A stretch of 64,000 nt of DNA from Draconibacterium halophilum (GTDB lineage Bacteria > Bacteroidota > Bacteroidia > Bacteroidales > Prolixibacteraceae). The DNA is taken from assembly GCF_010448835.1 (NCBI RefSeq), contig NZ_CP048409.1, positions 2,612,001-2,676,000 of the forward strand, read 5' to 3'. Positions 8,149 through 18,140 of this stretch are shown one piece after another. The notes below the pieces were generated by a model, which saw nothing but the letters and a program-made list of their open reading frames with translations, did not search any database and had not been told where the DNA came from. Made by a program: the position numbers and the translations under genes. How positions within the stretch are numbered: position 1 is the first letter of the stretch; every line of letters begins with the position of its first letter.

Positions 8149-8736
8149 ATGAAACCCGATCTTGAATCAATATTATTCAGGAAATTTAAAGAAGGTGATT
8201 ATGCCGCCTTTAATAGTCTTTTCACAAAGTACTACCAACCGCTTTTTCTTTTTGCCAAAAAATTTGTTGCAGAAGATATGGCGAAAGACTTTGTGCAGGA
8301 TTGTTTTTACGAATTATGGAAAAACAGGAAAAAGATTGAAGTGAAAAACACGCTGTCGGCTTACCTTTTTACCATGGTTAAAAATCGTTGTTATAAATAT
8401 TTCGAAAGAGAACAGTTTAAAGCGGGCAAGCTGAATGAGATAGAATTTAGATTGAAACAGGAAGAATTTAATTTTTTTCTCAATTCCGAAAAAAGTGTTT
8501 TAGAATTTGAAATAAGAGACCGGATTCAAAACACATTACAGAAATTACCTCCAAAATGTGCCCAAATTTTTAATGAGAGTCGGTTTAATGGCTTGTCGAA
8601 TAAAGAGATAGCCCAAAAATACGATCTGTCGTTAAAAACGGTTGAAAAACATATATCAAAAGCCTTAAAAATTTTTTACAACGAATTTAAGGAGCACACC
8701 TACCTTCTCTTTCTATTAAATTTTAAAAATAATTAG
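8149..8736 (+). CDS. RNA polymerase ECF-type sigma-70 factor
   Basis: At 195 residues this is an extracytoplasmic-function sigma factor. Region 2 (about 20-85) contains KDFVQDCFYELW and AYLFTMVKNRCY. Region 4 (about 130-185) carries LPPKCAQIFNESRF and a helix-turn-helix NKEIAQKYDLSLKTVEKHIS. It is followed after 44 bp by a FecR anti-sigma gene and then by SusC with an STN domain. This is the standard trans-envelope cascade in which ligand binding at the outer membrane releases the sigma factor. It probably activates the SusC/SusD pair. Promoter noted just upstream. Confidence 0.93.
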   Translation: MKPDLESILFRKFKEGDYAAFNSLFTKYYQPLFLFAKKFVAEDMAKDFVQDCFYELWKNRKKIEVKNTLSAYLFTMVKNRCYKYFEREQFKAGKLNEIEFRLKQEEFNFFLNSEKSVLEFEIRDRIQNTLQKLPPKCAQIFNESRFNGLSNKEIAQKYDLSLKTVEKHISKALKIFYNEFKEHTYLLFLLNFKNN

Positions 8737-8780
8737 TTACGGAGGTAGGGGTATCTCCACTTAAAATACTCTTATTAAAA

Positions 8781-9776
8781 ATGAACAACAAGAACACTGA
8801 AAATATAGATCAGGATATACTGCATTTTATTCAAGGAAATGCAGACCAAGAACAAAAAGCTGCGTTGCTTAGCTGGCTTCACGAGAATCCGGAGAACCGA
8901 AAAAAATTATTTAAACAAAAGGATTTTTGGAATGCAGCAGAAATTGATACTGAAAATTTAAAGGAACTTGAAAACAAAGAATGGCTTGAATTGCAGAATC
9001 GAATAAATGCTTCGAAAGTAAGACAAGGGGTTTTTAAAGAGTTGGTAAAAATTGCTGCAATTGTAATTGTAGCTCTGGGAGTAGGCTGGATGAGCCACTA
9101 TTTGTATTCTGAAGAGGTTGCTTCTAAAAACGTTGAGATGAAAACCGTTCAAGCGATTAAAGGTCAAATAAAGGAAGTGTTTTTAGCTGACGGTACTCAT
9201 GTTTGGTTGAACGCCGGTTCCGAGCTTTCTTTTCCATCCGATTTTACTGAAAAGAACCGCGAGATTAGTTTACACGGTGAGGCCTATTTTGAAGTTACAG
9301 CAAACGAAAAAAATCCATTCCTGGTAAAAACGGGTAATCATACAGTTAAAGTTACCGGTACCAAATTTAATATTTGCGAATATCCCGAGGATAAAATGAT
9401 TGAAACCACACTGGTTGAAGGAAAAGTGAAAATTATTTCGGGTAACTTTTTTAAAGATCTGTATCCCGGCGAACAGTCCACATTTTACACCGAAACAGCT
9501 GAAGTTTTAATCGGCGAAAAGGATTTTGACATTTACACGGCCTGGCGCGAGGGACGATACGAGTTCCGAAATGAATCGGTTGATAAAGTCTTTCAAATTA
9601 TGGAACGCTGGTGGGATGTGGATATCAACTATCCGGAGGACGATTTTAAGCACGAATACATCTCGGGAGTACTGAGAAAACATAAACCAATTATACAACA
9701 CTTTGAGGTGATTAATGAGTTAGTGCCAATCGACTATGAAATTGATAATGATAATATTACAGTGAAATTGAATTAA
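8781..9776 (+). CDS. FecR-family anti-sigma factor
   Basis: The 331-residue inner-membrane regulator has a cytoplasmic N-terminal part of about 75 residues for sigma binding and one transmembrane helix near 80-103 (IAAIVIVALGVGWMSHYL). The periplasmic FecR domain follows (DGTHVWLNAGSEL, GEAYFEV, VKVTGTKFNI), with a C-terminal DUF4974-like domain that contacts the STN domain of its TonB-dependent receptor. It forms a unit with the sigma factor upstream and the SusC-type receptor downstream. Two hairpins in the 152-bp gap to susC suggest that transcription is partly uncoupled there. Confidence 0.93.
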   Translation: MNNKNTENIDQDILHFIQGNADQEQKAALLSWLHENPENRKKLFKQKDFWNAAEIDTENLKELENKEWLELQNRINASKVRQGVFKELVKIAAIVIVALGVGWMSHYLYSEEVASKNVEMKTVQAIKGQIKEVFLADGTHVWLNAGSELSFPSDFTEKNREISLHGEAYFEVTANEKNPFLVKTGNHTVKVTGTKFNICEYPEDKMIETTLVEGKVKIISGNFFKDLYPGEQSTFYTETAEVLIGEKDFDIYTAWREGRYEFRNESVDKVFQIMERWWDVDINYPEDDFKHEYISGVLRKHKPIIQHFEVINELVPIDYEIDNDNITVKLN

Positions 9777-9848
9777 TAATAGAACAAAAACTAACTAGCT
9801 AAAACTATTTCTGCCTATGAACTGAACTACCTATGCATCCAAAAAAAA

Positions 9849-9899
9849 AACGGGAAATACGCCACATACTTCCCGTTAACATTACAAGTGTAATTTTTT
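9849..9899 (+). terminator. Two consecutive hairpins between the anti-sigma and susC genes
   Basis: AACGGGAA (9849-9856) pairs with TTCCCGTT (9870-9877). Directly after, ATTACA-AG-TGTAAT (9881-9894) is followed by five T. The second has the form of a small intrinsic terminator. Together they would end most sigma/anti-sigma transcripts before the receptor gene. Confidence 0.5.
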
Positions 9900-9928
9900 G
9901 ATTTATAAATTAAAATCGTAGCGAAACT

Positions 9929-12900
9929 ATGAAAAAAAAACTAATCCACCTCTTTCTTTTTGAAAGAAGGAAGGGGCGAAAACTGTTTCTTGTTATGAAA
10001 CTATCCCTTTTTTTAATTTTAATAAGTTTAGTCAGTGCATCGGCTAGTGTTTATTCGCAATCAGTGCGGATTGACATGGAGTTACGCGATGCAAGTCTTG
10101 AGAACGTTTTTCAATCCATTCAAGACCAAACTGAATTTGATATCTTTTACAAAAACGAGCATCTGCCCCGATATAAAAAGGTTGATGCCGTGTATGCCAA
10201 AGCTACTGTTGAGCATGTATTAGATGATGTTCTTGTTGGTACAGGATTGAAATACAGAGTGCTTAATAAAGACATTGTTATAACTAAGGACAACTCGGGA
10301 GATGGCAGTGATATAGAATCGCAGCAGAAAACTGTTCGGGGAGTGATTACCGACAACGACGGAATACCGCTGCCTGGTGTAACAATTGTTGTAAAAGGAA
10401 CTACAAATGGAACTGTTACCAACTTAGAAGGAGAGTATACGTTAGGAAATGTTCCTGCGGATGCCGTATTGCAGTTCTCGTTTGTTGGAATGCAAACCCA
10501 GGAAATTGAAGTAGGGGGTCAAACCGAAGTAAATGTAACCATGCTTGGCGATGCAATTGACGTTGGCGAAGTAGTTGTAGTAGGTTATGGTACTTTGGAG
10601 AAAAAAGAAGTTACCAGCTCAATTACTTCTGTAAAATCAAAAGACCTTATTCCCGGTGGTTCAGGAAATCCGCTTATCGGAATGCAGGGGAAAGTTACCG
10701 GTTTAAGTATTCAGTCAACTAACGGAACCAGCCCGAACGCCACAACATCGGTGCAACTGCGCGGTGTTGCATCAGTATTAGCCGGCCAAGGGCCACTTAT
10801 TGTTATCGATGGTGTTCCCGGCGGTAGCATAAACTCGGTAAGTCGCGAAGATATTGAATCGATCGATGTATTAAAAGATGCATCGGCCGGAGCAATTTAT
10901 GGTACGCGTGCTGCAGGTGGTGTAATTCTTATTACGACCAAGTCGGCAAAAGCCGGAAAAATTCGTCTGACCTATACATCGGAGTTTACAACCGAAACAA
11001 TTCGCAGGAAACCTGAAGTTTTAAGTGCCCAAGAATTTGTTGCAAACGATTTGGGAACTGATTACGGAAGTTCTACCGATTGGTATGATGAAGTTACTGT
11101 TGACAACCCTTTCAGCCAGCGTCATCATATTAACTTAAGTGGTGGTTCTGAAACGTCTCGTATTTATGCCACGTTCTTAGCATCCGATCAGGAAGGTATT
11201 GCCATTGGTGATAAACGTGAAGAAATGGGTGGCCGTATTAACGCCAACTTTACTTTAATTGATGGGTTTGCAGAAATTATTGCACATGCCGATTACCGCA
11301 AAACAAACAGCGATCGCTCGCACAATGGTATTTTCGATATGGCCTTAAAGCTGAATCCTACACAGCCGGCTTACGACGATACACAAGTTCATGGTTATAA
11401 TGTTTGGACCGGTGGTTGGGAGTATTATAACCCAGTAGCTGATATTAATTTGCGCACCGATCAGGGACACTCATCCAATTTCCTTGGCGATGTAACCTTG
11501 AAGCTGAACCTCACCGATAATTTGAGTACTCAGGCAATGATTGCCCACCGCTCAAACGAATACCGCGATGTGTTATATGTTTCGGCACAACATAAAGAGT
11601 CCCTTGATAATGCCCGTGCAGGTCGAGGCCGTCAGGCATATGGCAGGAGTATGGACAAAACCTTTGAATGGTTGGCAAAATATATCAATACTTTTGGTGA
11701 GCATTCGATTAATGCCGTTGCTGGTTATAGTTTCCAGGAGTTTAATGCCGATGGTTTTGATATGACCAATTATGATTTCCCTGTAGATGGTATTGAAGCA
11801 TGGGACATGGGAAAAGGAACATTTCTTTCAGAAGGTAAAGCCGGAATGGGATCGTGGAAAGACCCTCGCGAAAGACTGATCGCTTTCTTTGGTCGTGCAA
11901 ATTATACCTTCCGCGACAAATATATTCTTTCAGTTAGCGGACGTTACGAAGGTTCTTCGAAATTTTTTACAGACAACCAATGGGGTTTCTTCCCTGCGGT
12001 ATCTGCCGGATGGCGCATCAGCGACGAATCGTTTATGGACGACGTGACAGTTGTTAGCGATTTAAAACTACGTGGAGGTTATGGTGTTACCGGTAACCAA
12101 AGTTTTGCACCGGGAGCATCATCACGTATGTATGCTTCTGATACCTGGTGGTTGGTTGATGATGAATGGATTTATACCTATGGATCGGCACATAACCAAA
12201 ATAAAGACCTGCAGTGGGAAGAGAAAAAAGAGTATAACGTAGGTGTTGATTTCGGGTTATTCGATAATAAATTAACCGGTAAGTTCGATTTGTACGACCG
12301 TAAGGTTGATAAAATGATCTATGATATTTCAGTATCAGTGCCACCTGCTGTGCACGATAAAACAACGATGAATGTTGGAAGTTTGCGTAACAAAGGTTGG
12401 GAAGCCGAAGTAAATTACAATGCGGTAAGTTCAGCTAATTGGGACTATTCAACAACATTACGTATTTCACACAATAAATCTACTCTGGAGTCGCTTTGGG
12501 GCAGCCAAACTTATTGGGATAGGGTAGGATTTCCTGCTCCTGGCTCTCCGGGTAACGCGGTTCGTTTATTCCCGGGACAAGACATTGGTAAATTCTACGT
12601 ATGGCAATTTGCCGGTTTTACCGATGAAGGAAACTGGATGTTGTATGACAAAGACGGAAATGCCTTTGATGTAACTGAACAAACAAAAACAAACGATGAT
12701 AAAGCGTTTGTTGGTAATGCAATTCCTAAAGTTCAAATGAGTTGGAACAATACGGTTAGCTTTAGAAATTTTGAAGTGGAAGCTTTCTTCACCAGCTGGT
12801 TAGGGCATGATATTTACAACACAATTGATATGTATTATGGTTTGCCAAATGTTGAAGAGCAAAACGTTTTGGCTGATGCATTTGATAAAAACAAGGATGT

Positions 12901-13177
12901 TGTTGGAGAGAAAGAGCTTAGCGATTACTGGATTGAAGATGGTGATTTCATCAAATTGAAGGCATTAACGCTGCGTTACCGTTTTGATACCGGAAACCTT
13001 AATTGGCTGCAAAATGCCAATGTGTATGTTACCGGTAGAGATCTGTTTACCATTACATCTTATTCGGGAATGGATCCGGAGTCGAACATCAACGGTTTAG
13101 ACCCTGGTTTCGAGTGGCATAATAACATTTATCCACGTACCCGTACCTGGACATTGGGAGTTCAATTAACTTTTTAA
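9929..13177 (+). CDS. SusC/RagA-family TonB-linked outer membrane receptor with STN domain
   Basis: This 1082-residue outer-membrane transporter has a long Bacteroidota-style leader ending at VYSQ (about residue 45). An STN signalling domain follows (about 46-120, RIDMELRDASLENVF), then a carboxypeptidase-like CNA domain (VRGVITDNDGIPLPGVTIVVKG), a plug domain (VVVVGYGTLEKKEVTSSI through DVLKDASAGAIYGTRAAGGVILITTK) and a beta-barrel ending in an aromatic residue (LGVQLTF). It imports a ligand with its SusD partner, 18 bp downstream. The STN domain ties it to the upstream FecR for substrate-triggered sigma release. No glycoside hydrolase lies next to it, so the ligand cannot be inferred. Confidence 0.95.
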   Translation: MKKKLIHLFLFERRKGRKLFLVMKLSLFLILISLVSASASVYSQSVRIDMELRDASLENVFQSIQDQTEFDIFYKNEHLPRYKKVDAVYAKATVEHVLDDVLVGTGLKYRVLNKDIVITKDNSGDGSDIESQQKTVRGVITDNDGIPLPGVTIVVKGTTNGTVTNLEGEYTLGNVPADAVLQFSFVGMQTQEIEVGGQTEVNVTMLGDAIDVGEVVVVGYGTLEKKEVTSSITSVKSKDLIPGGSGNPLIGMQGKVTGLSIQSTNGTSPNATTSVQLRGVASVLAGQGPLIVIDGVPGGSINSVSREDIESIDVLKDASAGAIYGTRAAGGVILITTKSAKAGKIRLTYTSEFTTETIRRKPEVLSAQEFVANDLGTDYGSSTDWYDEVTVDNPFSQRHHINLSGGSETSRIYATFLASDQEGIAIGDKREEMGGRINANFTLIDGFAEIIAHADYRKTNSDRSHNGIFDMALKLNPTQPAYDDTQVHGYNVWTGGWEYYNPVADINLRTDQGHSSNFLGDVTLKLNLTDNLSTQAMIAHRSNEYRDVLYVSAQHKESLDNARAGRGRQAYGRSMDKTFEWLAKYINTFGEHSINAVAGYSFQEFNADGFDMTNYDFPVDGIEAWDMGKGTFLSEGKAGMGSWKDPRERLIAFFGRANYTFRDKYILSVSGRYEGSSKFFTDNQWGFFPAVSAGWRISDESFMDDVTVVSDLKLRGGYGVTGNQSFAPGASSRMYASDTWWLVDDEWIYTYGSAHNQNKDLQWEEKKEYNVGVDFGLFDNKLTGKFDLYDRKVDKMIYDISVSVPPAVHDKTTMNVGSLRNKGWEAEVNYNAVSSANWDYSTTLRISHNKSTLESLWGSQTYWDRVGFPAPGSPGNAVRLFPGQDIGKFYVWQFAGFTDEGNWMLYDKDGNAFDVTEQTKTNDDKAFVGNAIPKVQMSWNNTVSFRNFEVEAFFTSWLGHDIYNTIDMYYGLPNVEEQNVLADAFDKNKDVVGEKELSDYWIEDGDFIKLKALTLRYRFDTGNLNWLQNANVYVTGRDLFTITSYSGMDPESNINGLDPGFEWHNNIYPRTRTWTLGVQLTF

Positions 13178-13195
13178 CCTTTAAATTAAATTGTT

Positions 13196-14872
13196 ATGAA
13201 AATTAAATCATATAGTTTACTACTCATCATATTATTGTTTTCCGGTGTTGCTTGTACCGATTTGGAAGAGCAGTGGTACTCTGCAGTTGTACCGGAAACA
13301 TTCTTTAATACAGAGCAGGACGTAAAAGCTGCTTTGTACCGTTCATTTACGCATGCCCGCTGGTATGTGCAGGAAGACAGATGGCAGCTGCAGGAAATGA
13401 CTGCCGACCAGTTTGCGATTACAACCAAAGGACCACACTGGTATAACGGTGGTGAAAACTACCGTTATCATTACCACGAGTGGACCGTTAACGATGGCTG
13501 GATTTGGCAATCGTGGCGTGGTTCGCTAATGGGCGTTGCACTAGCTTTGGATACCAAACAAGATCTGGAAAATCTTGATTACAGTACGGTTGGTTTAACC
13601 GAAGTGGATAAAGCATCGCACCTGATGCAGTTGCAAACACTCATCGCATATTTTTATTTGCGTGGTCTTGATTTCTTTGGCGGACTTCCGATTTTTACCT
13701 CAAACGAAGGTGAAAATATTCCGAGAAGTACCGATAAAGAAACTTTCGAACATATTGAAGGGTTGCTACTGGAAGCCATTCCTCAACTACCGAAAAAAGT
13801 TGCCGGCGAAAAAGAAGAAGGAGCTTTGCGTATGGGAGCTGCTGCTGGTATGCTGGCACAGCTTTATTTTAATGCCGAATCGTATATTGGCGAAAGCCGC
13901 TTTACCGAATGTGCAGCAATTTGTCAGGGAATTATAAATGGTGAATATGGCGATTATAATCTTGACCCCACTTGGAATGGTGCGTTGGGTTTTTACAATA
14001 ACGAGTCGCCAGAGGTAATCTGGTCGGCACCATCAGAGTTTAACAAATTGCAGTACGACTGGATGTGGAATCGTTTTTACCACTACGAAACATATAAGTA
14101 TTTCGGATTGGATGGTGGAGCATGGAACGGTCATCACCTTCAGCCGTCGCGTAAACCAACCGGCGATATTTATACCGAATTCAAATTGGGCAAGCCTTAC
14201 GAAAAATTCGATGATGGTGATTTACGAAAAATGCCCTACTTGTATAAAGGAGGTGGTAAATACGAAGGAATGTTCCTGGTTGGCGATCAAATCAGTCCTT
14301 ACGGAACATCATATGGAACACAAGAATACAAAGATGAAGTAATTTCGTTTGTCGATATGGTAGCTACTTTCAAAAAGGTGGGCGACGAATATCCTGATAT
14401 CGCATCGCTACCGTCGACTATGGCTGATGGTGAAGAAAATACCGGTGTTCGTTTGGTAAAAGCTCCAATGCCTAATTTGGCTGACGAGTCGTTGCGCTGG
14501 GGGGCCGATAACGTAATTATTCGTTTAGCTGAAGTTTATTATATGTTGGCAGAATGTAAATTACGCGCCGGCGAAGAACAAGCTGCAGCCGATTTAATAA
14601 ATACTGTTAGAGAACGTAATTTTGAAGACGGTAATGACCCAAATCCGGTTACAGCCGATAATCTGGATGAATACAGAATGCTCGATGAGTGGGGTGTAGA
14701 ATTTCTTGGAGAAGGCCGTCGTCGTACAGACTTAATCCGTTGGAATAAGTTTGTAACCGACGAATGGTGGGATCATGAAGCTTCCGGTTCAGAACATTTA
14801 CGCCGTTTCCCGGTGCCTGAAGATGCACTTTCCGGAAACAATGCACTCGAACAAAATCCTGGATACAACTAA
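13196..14872 (+). CDS. SusD/RagB-family nutrient-binding outer membrane lipoprotein
   Basis: The 558-residue lipoprotein has a signal peptide with lipobox SGVAC (Cys at about residue 20). The SusD fold follows, with TPR helices and the family C-terminal segments NVIIRLAEVYYMLAECKLRAGEEQAAADLINTVR (read in parts) and WGVEFLGEGRRRTDLIRW. It caps the SusC channel and captures substrate at the cell surface. Translationally close to susC and followed by a strong terminator. Aromatic residues are abundant, as in carbohydrate binders. Confidence 0.94.
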   Translation: MKIKSYSLLLIILLFSGVACTDLEEQWYSAVVPETFFNTEQDVKAALYRSFTHARWYVQEDRWQLQEMTADQFAITTKGPHWYNGGENYRYHYHEWTVNDGWIWQSWRGSLMGVALALDTKQDLENLDYSTVGLTEVDKASHLMQLQTLIAYFYLRGLDFFGGLPIFTSNEGENIPRSTDKETFEHIEGLLLEAIPQLPKKVAGEKEEGALRMGAAAGMLAQLYFNAESYIGESRFTECAAICQGIINGEYGDYNLDPTWNGALGFYNNESPEVIWSAPSEFNKLQYDWMWNRFYHYETYKYFGLDGGAWNGHHLQPSRKPTGDIYTEFKLGKPYEKFDDGDLRKMPYLYKGGGKYEGMFLVGDQISPYGTSYGTQEYKDEVISFVDMVATFKKVGDEYPDIASLPSTMADGEENTGVRLVKAPMPNLADESLRWGADNVIIRLAEVYYMLAECKLRAGEEQAAADLINTVRERNFEDGNDPNPVTADNLDEYRMLDEWGVEFLGEGRRRTDLIRWNKFVTDEWWDHEASGSEHLRRFPVPEDALSGNNALEQNPGYN

Positions 14873-14904
14873 ACCTAATATAGTCTGGTATTAGTTTATG
14901 AATG

Positions 14905-14938
14905 GAGAGGCTGCCTTAGGGTGGCCTCTCTTTTTTTT
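14905..14938 (+). terminator. Intrinsic terminator of the susCD unit
   Basis: GAGAGGC (14905-14911) pairs with GCCTCTC (14924-14930), with additional loop pairing, followed by eight T. It lies 32 bp after the susD stop. Confidence 0.85.
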
Positions 14939-15007
14939 GGAAGAGTACTCAAATTATCTTAAGTTTATTTGCCTAAATCAATACTATTCAATTTTAAACT
15001 TATACAC

Positions 15008-16414
15008 ATGCAAAACAGAAGAAATTTCCTTGCCACCATTGGCACAATAGCGGCCGGTGCCGTTGTATCTAATCCTTTAAAAGCTGCAGTTCTTGCTGAA
15101 GGTGAAAAGCTAAAAATGGTTTTAGTGGGTACTGGTATTCGTGGAAACAGTTTTTGGGGAAAGCGTCTGGTTGATGAATACGGAGATATTCTGGAATTTG
15201 TGGCTTTGGTTGATACGAATCCGGGACGTCTGGAGTATGCTGCTAAGTACATTGGAGTGGGTAAGGATTGTAAAACCTACACCGATTTTGATGTAATGAT
15301 AAAAGAGCAATCTCCTGATCTGGTTATTGTTACTACGCCGGATGCCACTCATCATCAATACATTGTTAAGTCGTTGGAAAACGGTGTTGATGTGCTTACC
15401 GAAAAACCCATGACTACAGATGAAGACAAATGCCAGGAAATTTTAGATGCGGAGCGTCGTTACAAACGCAAAGTAATTGTTGGTTTTAATTACCGCTGGA
15501 GTCCTTATAATACAAAGATTAAGGAATTGTTGATGAATGAGACGATTGGAAAACTTGTTTCGGTTGATTTCTCGTGGATGCTGAATACCAGCCACGGAGC
15601 TTCTTATTTCCGGCGCTGGCATGGCCAGCGTGAGTGGAGTGGCACATTATTGATTCATAAAGCAACACACCACTTTGATTTATTAAATTGGTGGATTGAT
15701 TCCGATCCCGATGAAGTGTATGCAAAAGGCGATTTGGAGTTTTATGGAAGACGACCCGAGAAAAGCGGTGTAAATTGCCGTTCGTGCGATGAAAAAGATA
15801 CTTGTCCGTTTTATTGGGATATTACCAAAAGTCGCACCGAATATAATCTGTATGCAAAGCACGAACAGTACGATGGGTATATTAGAGATAATTGCCTGTT
15901 CAGGCCGGAGATAAATATCTACGATAAAATGAATGTAAATGTAAAATATGCCAATAATGTGTATTTGAATTACATGCTTACAACATATTCACCGTGGGAA
16001 GGCTGGCGTGTTGCGTTTAACGGAACTGAAGGGCGCATTGAAGCATTTCTTGATGTTCCTTATTTGGAAGAGGTACAAATATCGCAGGAAGAAATGCATA
16101 AAGCAGAAATGGACCAGAGCGAAAACCAGAAGCAGTTGACGAAACCAATTATCGTGCATAAACTTTGGGGAGAGCAGGAGATTATAAATGTTGGTTATAG
16201 CAGAGGTGGCCACGGTGGCGGCGATAAACGACTGCACGATCATATTTTCAGGACACCTGACGCCGAGGATGAGTTTCAACACCTGGCCGGTACGCGCGAT
16301 GGCGCCATGTCTATTCTGATTGGTACAGCTGCCCGAAACAGTATCGAGTCGGGGAACCCGGTAAACATAGGAAGTTTAACTACGCTGCAACCACGAAGCA
16401 AGAGATTAACCTGA
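15008..16414 (+). CDS. Tat-exported Gfo/Idh/MocA family oxidoreductase
   Basis: The ATG at 15008 is chosen because it opens a twin-arginine signal (QNRRNFLATIGTIAAGAVVS); a longer TTG-started frame begins at 14969 but would mask the signal. The 468-residue protein has the nucleotide-binding GTGIRG, TEKPMTTD (the EKP motif) and a C-terminal domain with a cysteine group CRSC, CPF and DNC that could bind metal. Bacteroidota members are exported with the NAD(P) cofactor pre-bound. Substrates are probably sugars or glycosides. It follows susD after a terminator on the same strand and may act on the ligand imported by that pair (inference). Confidence 0.88.
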   Translation: MQNRRNFLATIGTIAAGAVVSNPLKAAVLAEGEKLKMVLVGTGIRGNSFWGKRLVDEYGDILEFVALVDTNPGRLEYAAKYIGVGKDCKTYTDFDVMIKEQSPDLVIVTTPDATHHQYIVKSLENGVDVLTEKPMTTDEDKCQEILDAERRYKRKVIVGFNYRWSPYNTKIKELLMNETIGKLVSVDFSWMLNTSHGASYFRRWHGQREWSGTLLIHKATHHFDLLNWWIDSDPDEVYAKGDLEFYGRRPEKSGVNCRSCDEKDTCPFYWDITKSRTEYNLYAKHEQYDGYIRDNCLFRPEINIYDKMNVNVKYANNVYLNYMLTTYSPWEGWRVAFNGTEGRIEAFLDVPYLEEVQISQEEMHKAEMDQSENQKQLTKPIIVHKLWGEQEIINVGYSRGGHGGGDKRLHDHIFRTPDAEDEFQHLAGTRDGAMSILIGTAARNSIESGNPVNIGSLTTLQPRSKRLT

Positions 16415-16434
16415 CTTTTTTTCTACCAAAAATA

Positions 16435-16469
16435 AAAACGCAGTCAACGGTTTTGTTGCTGCGTTTTTT
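16435..16469. terminator. Bidirectional intrinsic terminator
   Basis: AAAACGCAG (16435-16443) pairs with CTGCGTTTT (16459-16467), flanked by A and T runs. It lies between the convergent oxidoreductase and antiporter genes. Confidence 0.85.
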
Positions 16470-16492
16470 ATGCTGTAAATTCTAATTTCGTT

Positions 16493-17959
16493 TTAAGCTT
16501 CTTTCGTCACCTCCGTTGGTTTTTCACCTTTTGCAAATCGCCTGATTTTGATGTTTAAATAAGCAAAAAGGACGGTCATAAACGGACTAATAATGTTAAA
16601 AAAGGCGTACGGCGCATAAGACCAGGTATCAACACCCAATACTCTTGATTGCGTTGCTCCGCAGGTATTCCACGGAATAAGTACAGATGTTATAGTTCCG
16701 CTGTCTTCCAGTGTCCGGCTCAGAACTTCTGGTTTAAGGCCTTTTTCTTCATAAGTTTTTCGGTACATTCTTCCCGGAACAACCAGCGCAATATATTGGT
16801 CGGAAGCGGTGGTGTTAAAAAAGATACATGTTCCAACTGTTGATGCCACCAAACTTCCGGTGCTTTTGGCATATTTAACAATCGGCTGTGTAATTCGTTT
16901 TAATAAACCTGCCGATTCCATTACGCCTCCAAAAACCATGGCAGAAAGTATCAGCCAAACAGTATCCAGCATTCCGCGCATTCCTGAAGTACTCAGCAAT
17001 TCGTTCACATTGGCATTCGAAGTAGTCAGGCTAATATCGCCAAACATGGCTTGCATAACCGAATAATAGGAAGCTGTTCCATAACTGTCAACATTACCGG
17101 CAACAGTATTTATAATATCGGGTTGAAAAATAATCGCAAATAGTCCGCCCAATAGTGTCCCGATAAGCAATGATGGAAGAGGTGGTACTTTTAGGATGAT
17201 AACTGTAAGTAGAGCCACCGGTACCAAAAACAATAAGGGATTGGTGTTAAAAGTAGCATCAATGGCCAATTTTACATCCGCTACGTTTATAGTGGCATTT
17301 GAAAAATCGTAGTTGAAACCCATAATCAGAAAAATAATCAGGGTGATGATCATCGTTGGCACCGTCGTGAATGTCATGTATTTTATGTGGGTAAACAAAT
17401 CGGTACCGGCCATTGCAGGAGCAAGATTGGTGGTGTCGCTCAAAGGGCTCATTTTATCGCCAAAATAGGCACCGCTTATTATGGCGCCGGCAACAATTGC
17501 TTCGTCGATGCCTATGGCTTTGCCAATACCGAGCAGTGCAATGCCAATAGTTGCTATGGTCGACCACGAGCTTCCGGTGGCAACACTAACAATGGCACTA
17601 ACTACTACTGCTGTAAAAAGGAACAGTTTTGGGCTGATAATATCTAATCCGTAATAAATCATTGCCGGCACAACACCGCTAATGAGCCACGTTCCGGCCA
17701 ATGACCCAATAAGTAACAGGATCAAAATTGAGGGCATTGCCGAACCAATTGTCGAAACAATCTTTTTACTGATTCTGTCCCAGCTAAAACCTAAACGATA
17801 GGCAACAACTCCGGCAATAGCAGCTGCCAGCATCAGAGCAACCTGATTGGCTCCTCCCAATGTATCGTCAAAAAGTAAAACGTTAAGTGTTAAAAGTCCT
17901 ATTAGAATTAGAATTGGCAGCAATGCCAGAAAAAGAGAAGCTTCGCGTTTTGTTGTCAT
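16493..17959 (-). CDS. nhaC: NhaC-family Na+/H+ antiporter
   Basis: The 488-residue integral membrane protein has about 12 hydrophobic segments. The conserved NhaC blocks VATGSSWSTIATIGIA, GAYFGDKMSPLSDTTNLAPA and a C-terminal FFNTTASDQYIALVVPGRMY and IPWNTCGATQ are present. It exchanges internal sodium (or malate with lactate in some relatives) for external protons. A sodium antiporter fits a saline habitat and the sodium-pumping decarboxylase at 45-49 kb. Convergent with the preceding gene; no partner is visible. Confidence 0.92.
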   Translation of the reverse strand: MTTKREASLFLALLPILILIGLLTLNVLLFDDTLGGANQVALMLAAAIAGVVAYRLGFSWDRISKKIVSTIGSAMPSILILLLIGSLAGTWLISGVVPAMIYYGLDIISPKLFLFTAVVVSAIVSVATGSSWSTIATIGIALLGIGKAIGIDEAIVAGAIISGAYFGDKMSPLSDTTNLAPAMAGTDLFTHIKYMTFTTVPTMIITLIIFLIMGFNYDFSNATINVADVKLAIDATFNTNPLLFLVPVALLTVIILKVPPLPSLLIGTLLGGLFAIIFQPDIINTVAGNVDSYGTASYYSVMQAMFGDISLTTSNANVNELLSTSGMRGMLDTVWLILSAMVFGGVMESAGLLKRITQPIVKYAKSTGSLVASTVGTCIFFNTTASDQYIALVVPGRMYRKTYEEKGLKPEVLSRTLEDSGTITSVLIPWNTCGATQSRVLGVDTWSYAPYAFFNIISPFMTVLFAYLNIKIRRFAKGEKPTEVTKEA

Positions 17960-18140
17960 ATATCAGCTGATAAATAAAATGAAGCGCCAAAATAACATAT
18001 TATAGTTGAAAATTGTAATAAAACCCGGCTGAAGTCGTACATTTTGTAAAAAACAAGCCAATAAATAAAAACACATCACATTTTATTTAATGGATAATTA
18101 ATTGTTTTTATTTTCGTTCTTTGTTAATTAACAAATTGAT

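Noticed and set aside
8149..14872. Complete polysaccharide utilisation locus
   Set aside because: SusC/SusD are present but no glycoside hydrolase, lyase or sulfatase is nearby, so only an uptake/signalling unit can be claimed.
14969..15007. TTG start extending the Tat oxidoreductase by 13 residues
   Set aside because: It would bury the twin-arginine signal; the ATG at 15008 gives a proper signal peptide.
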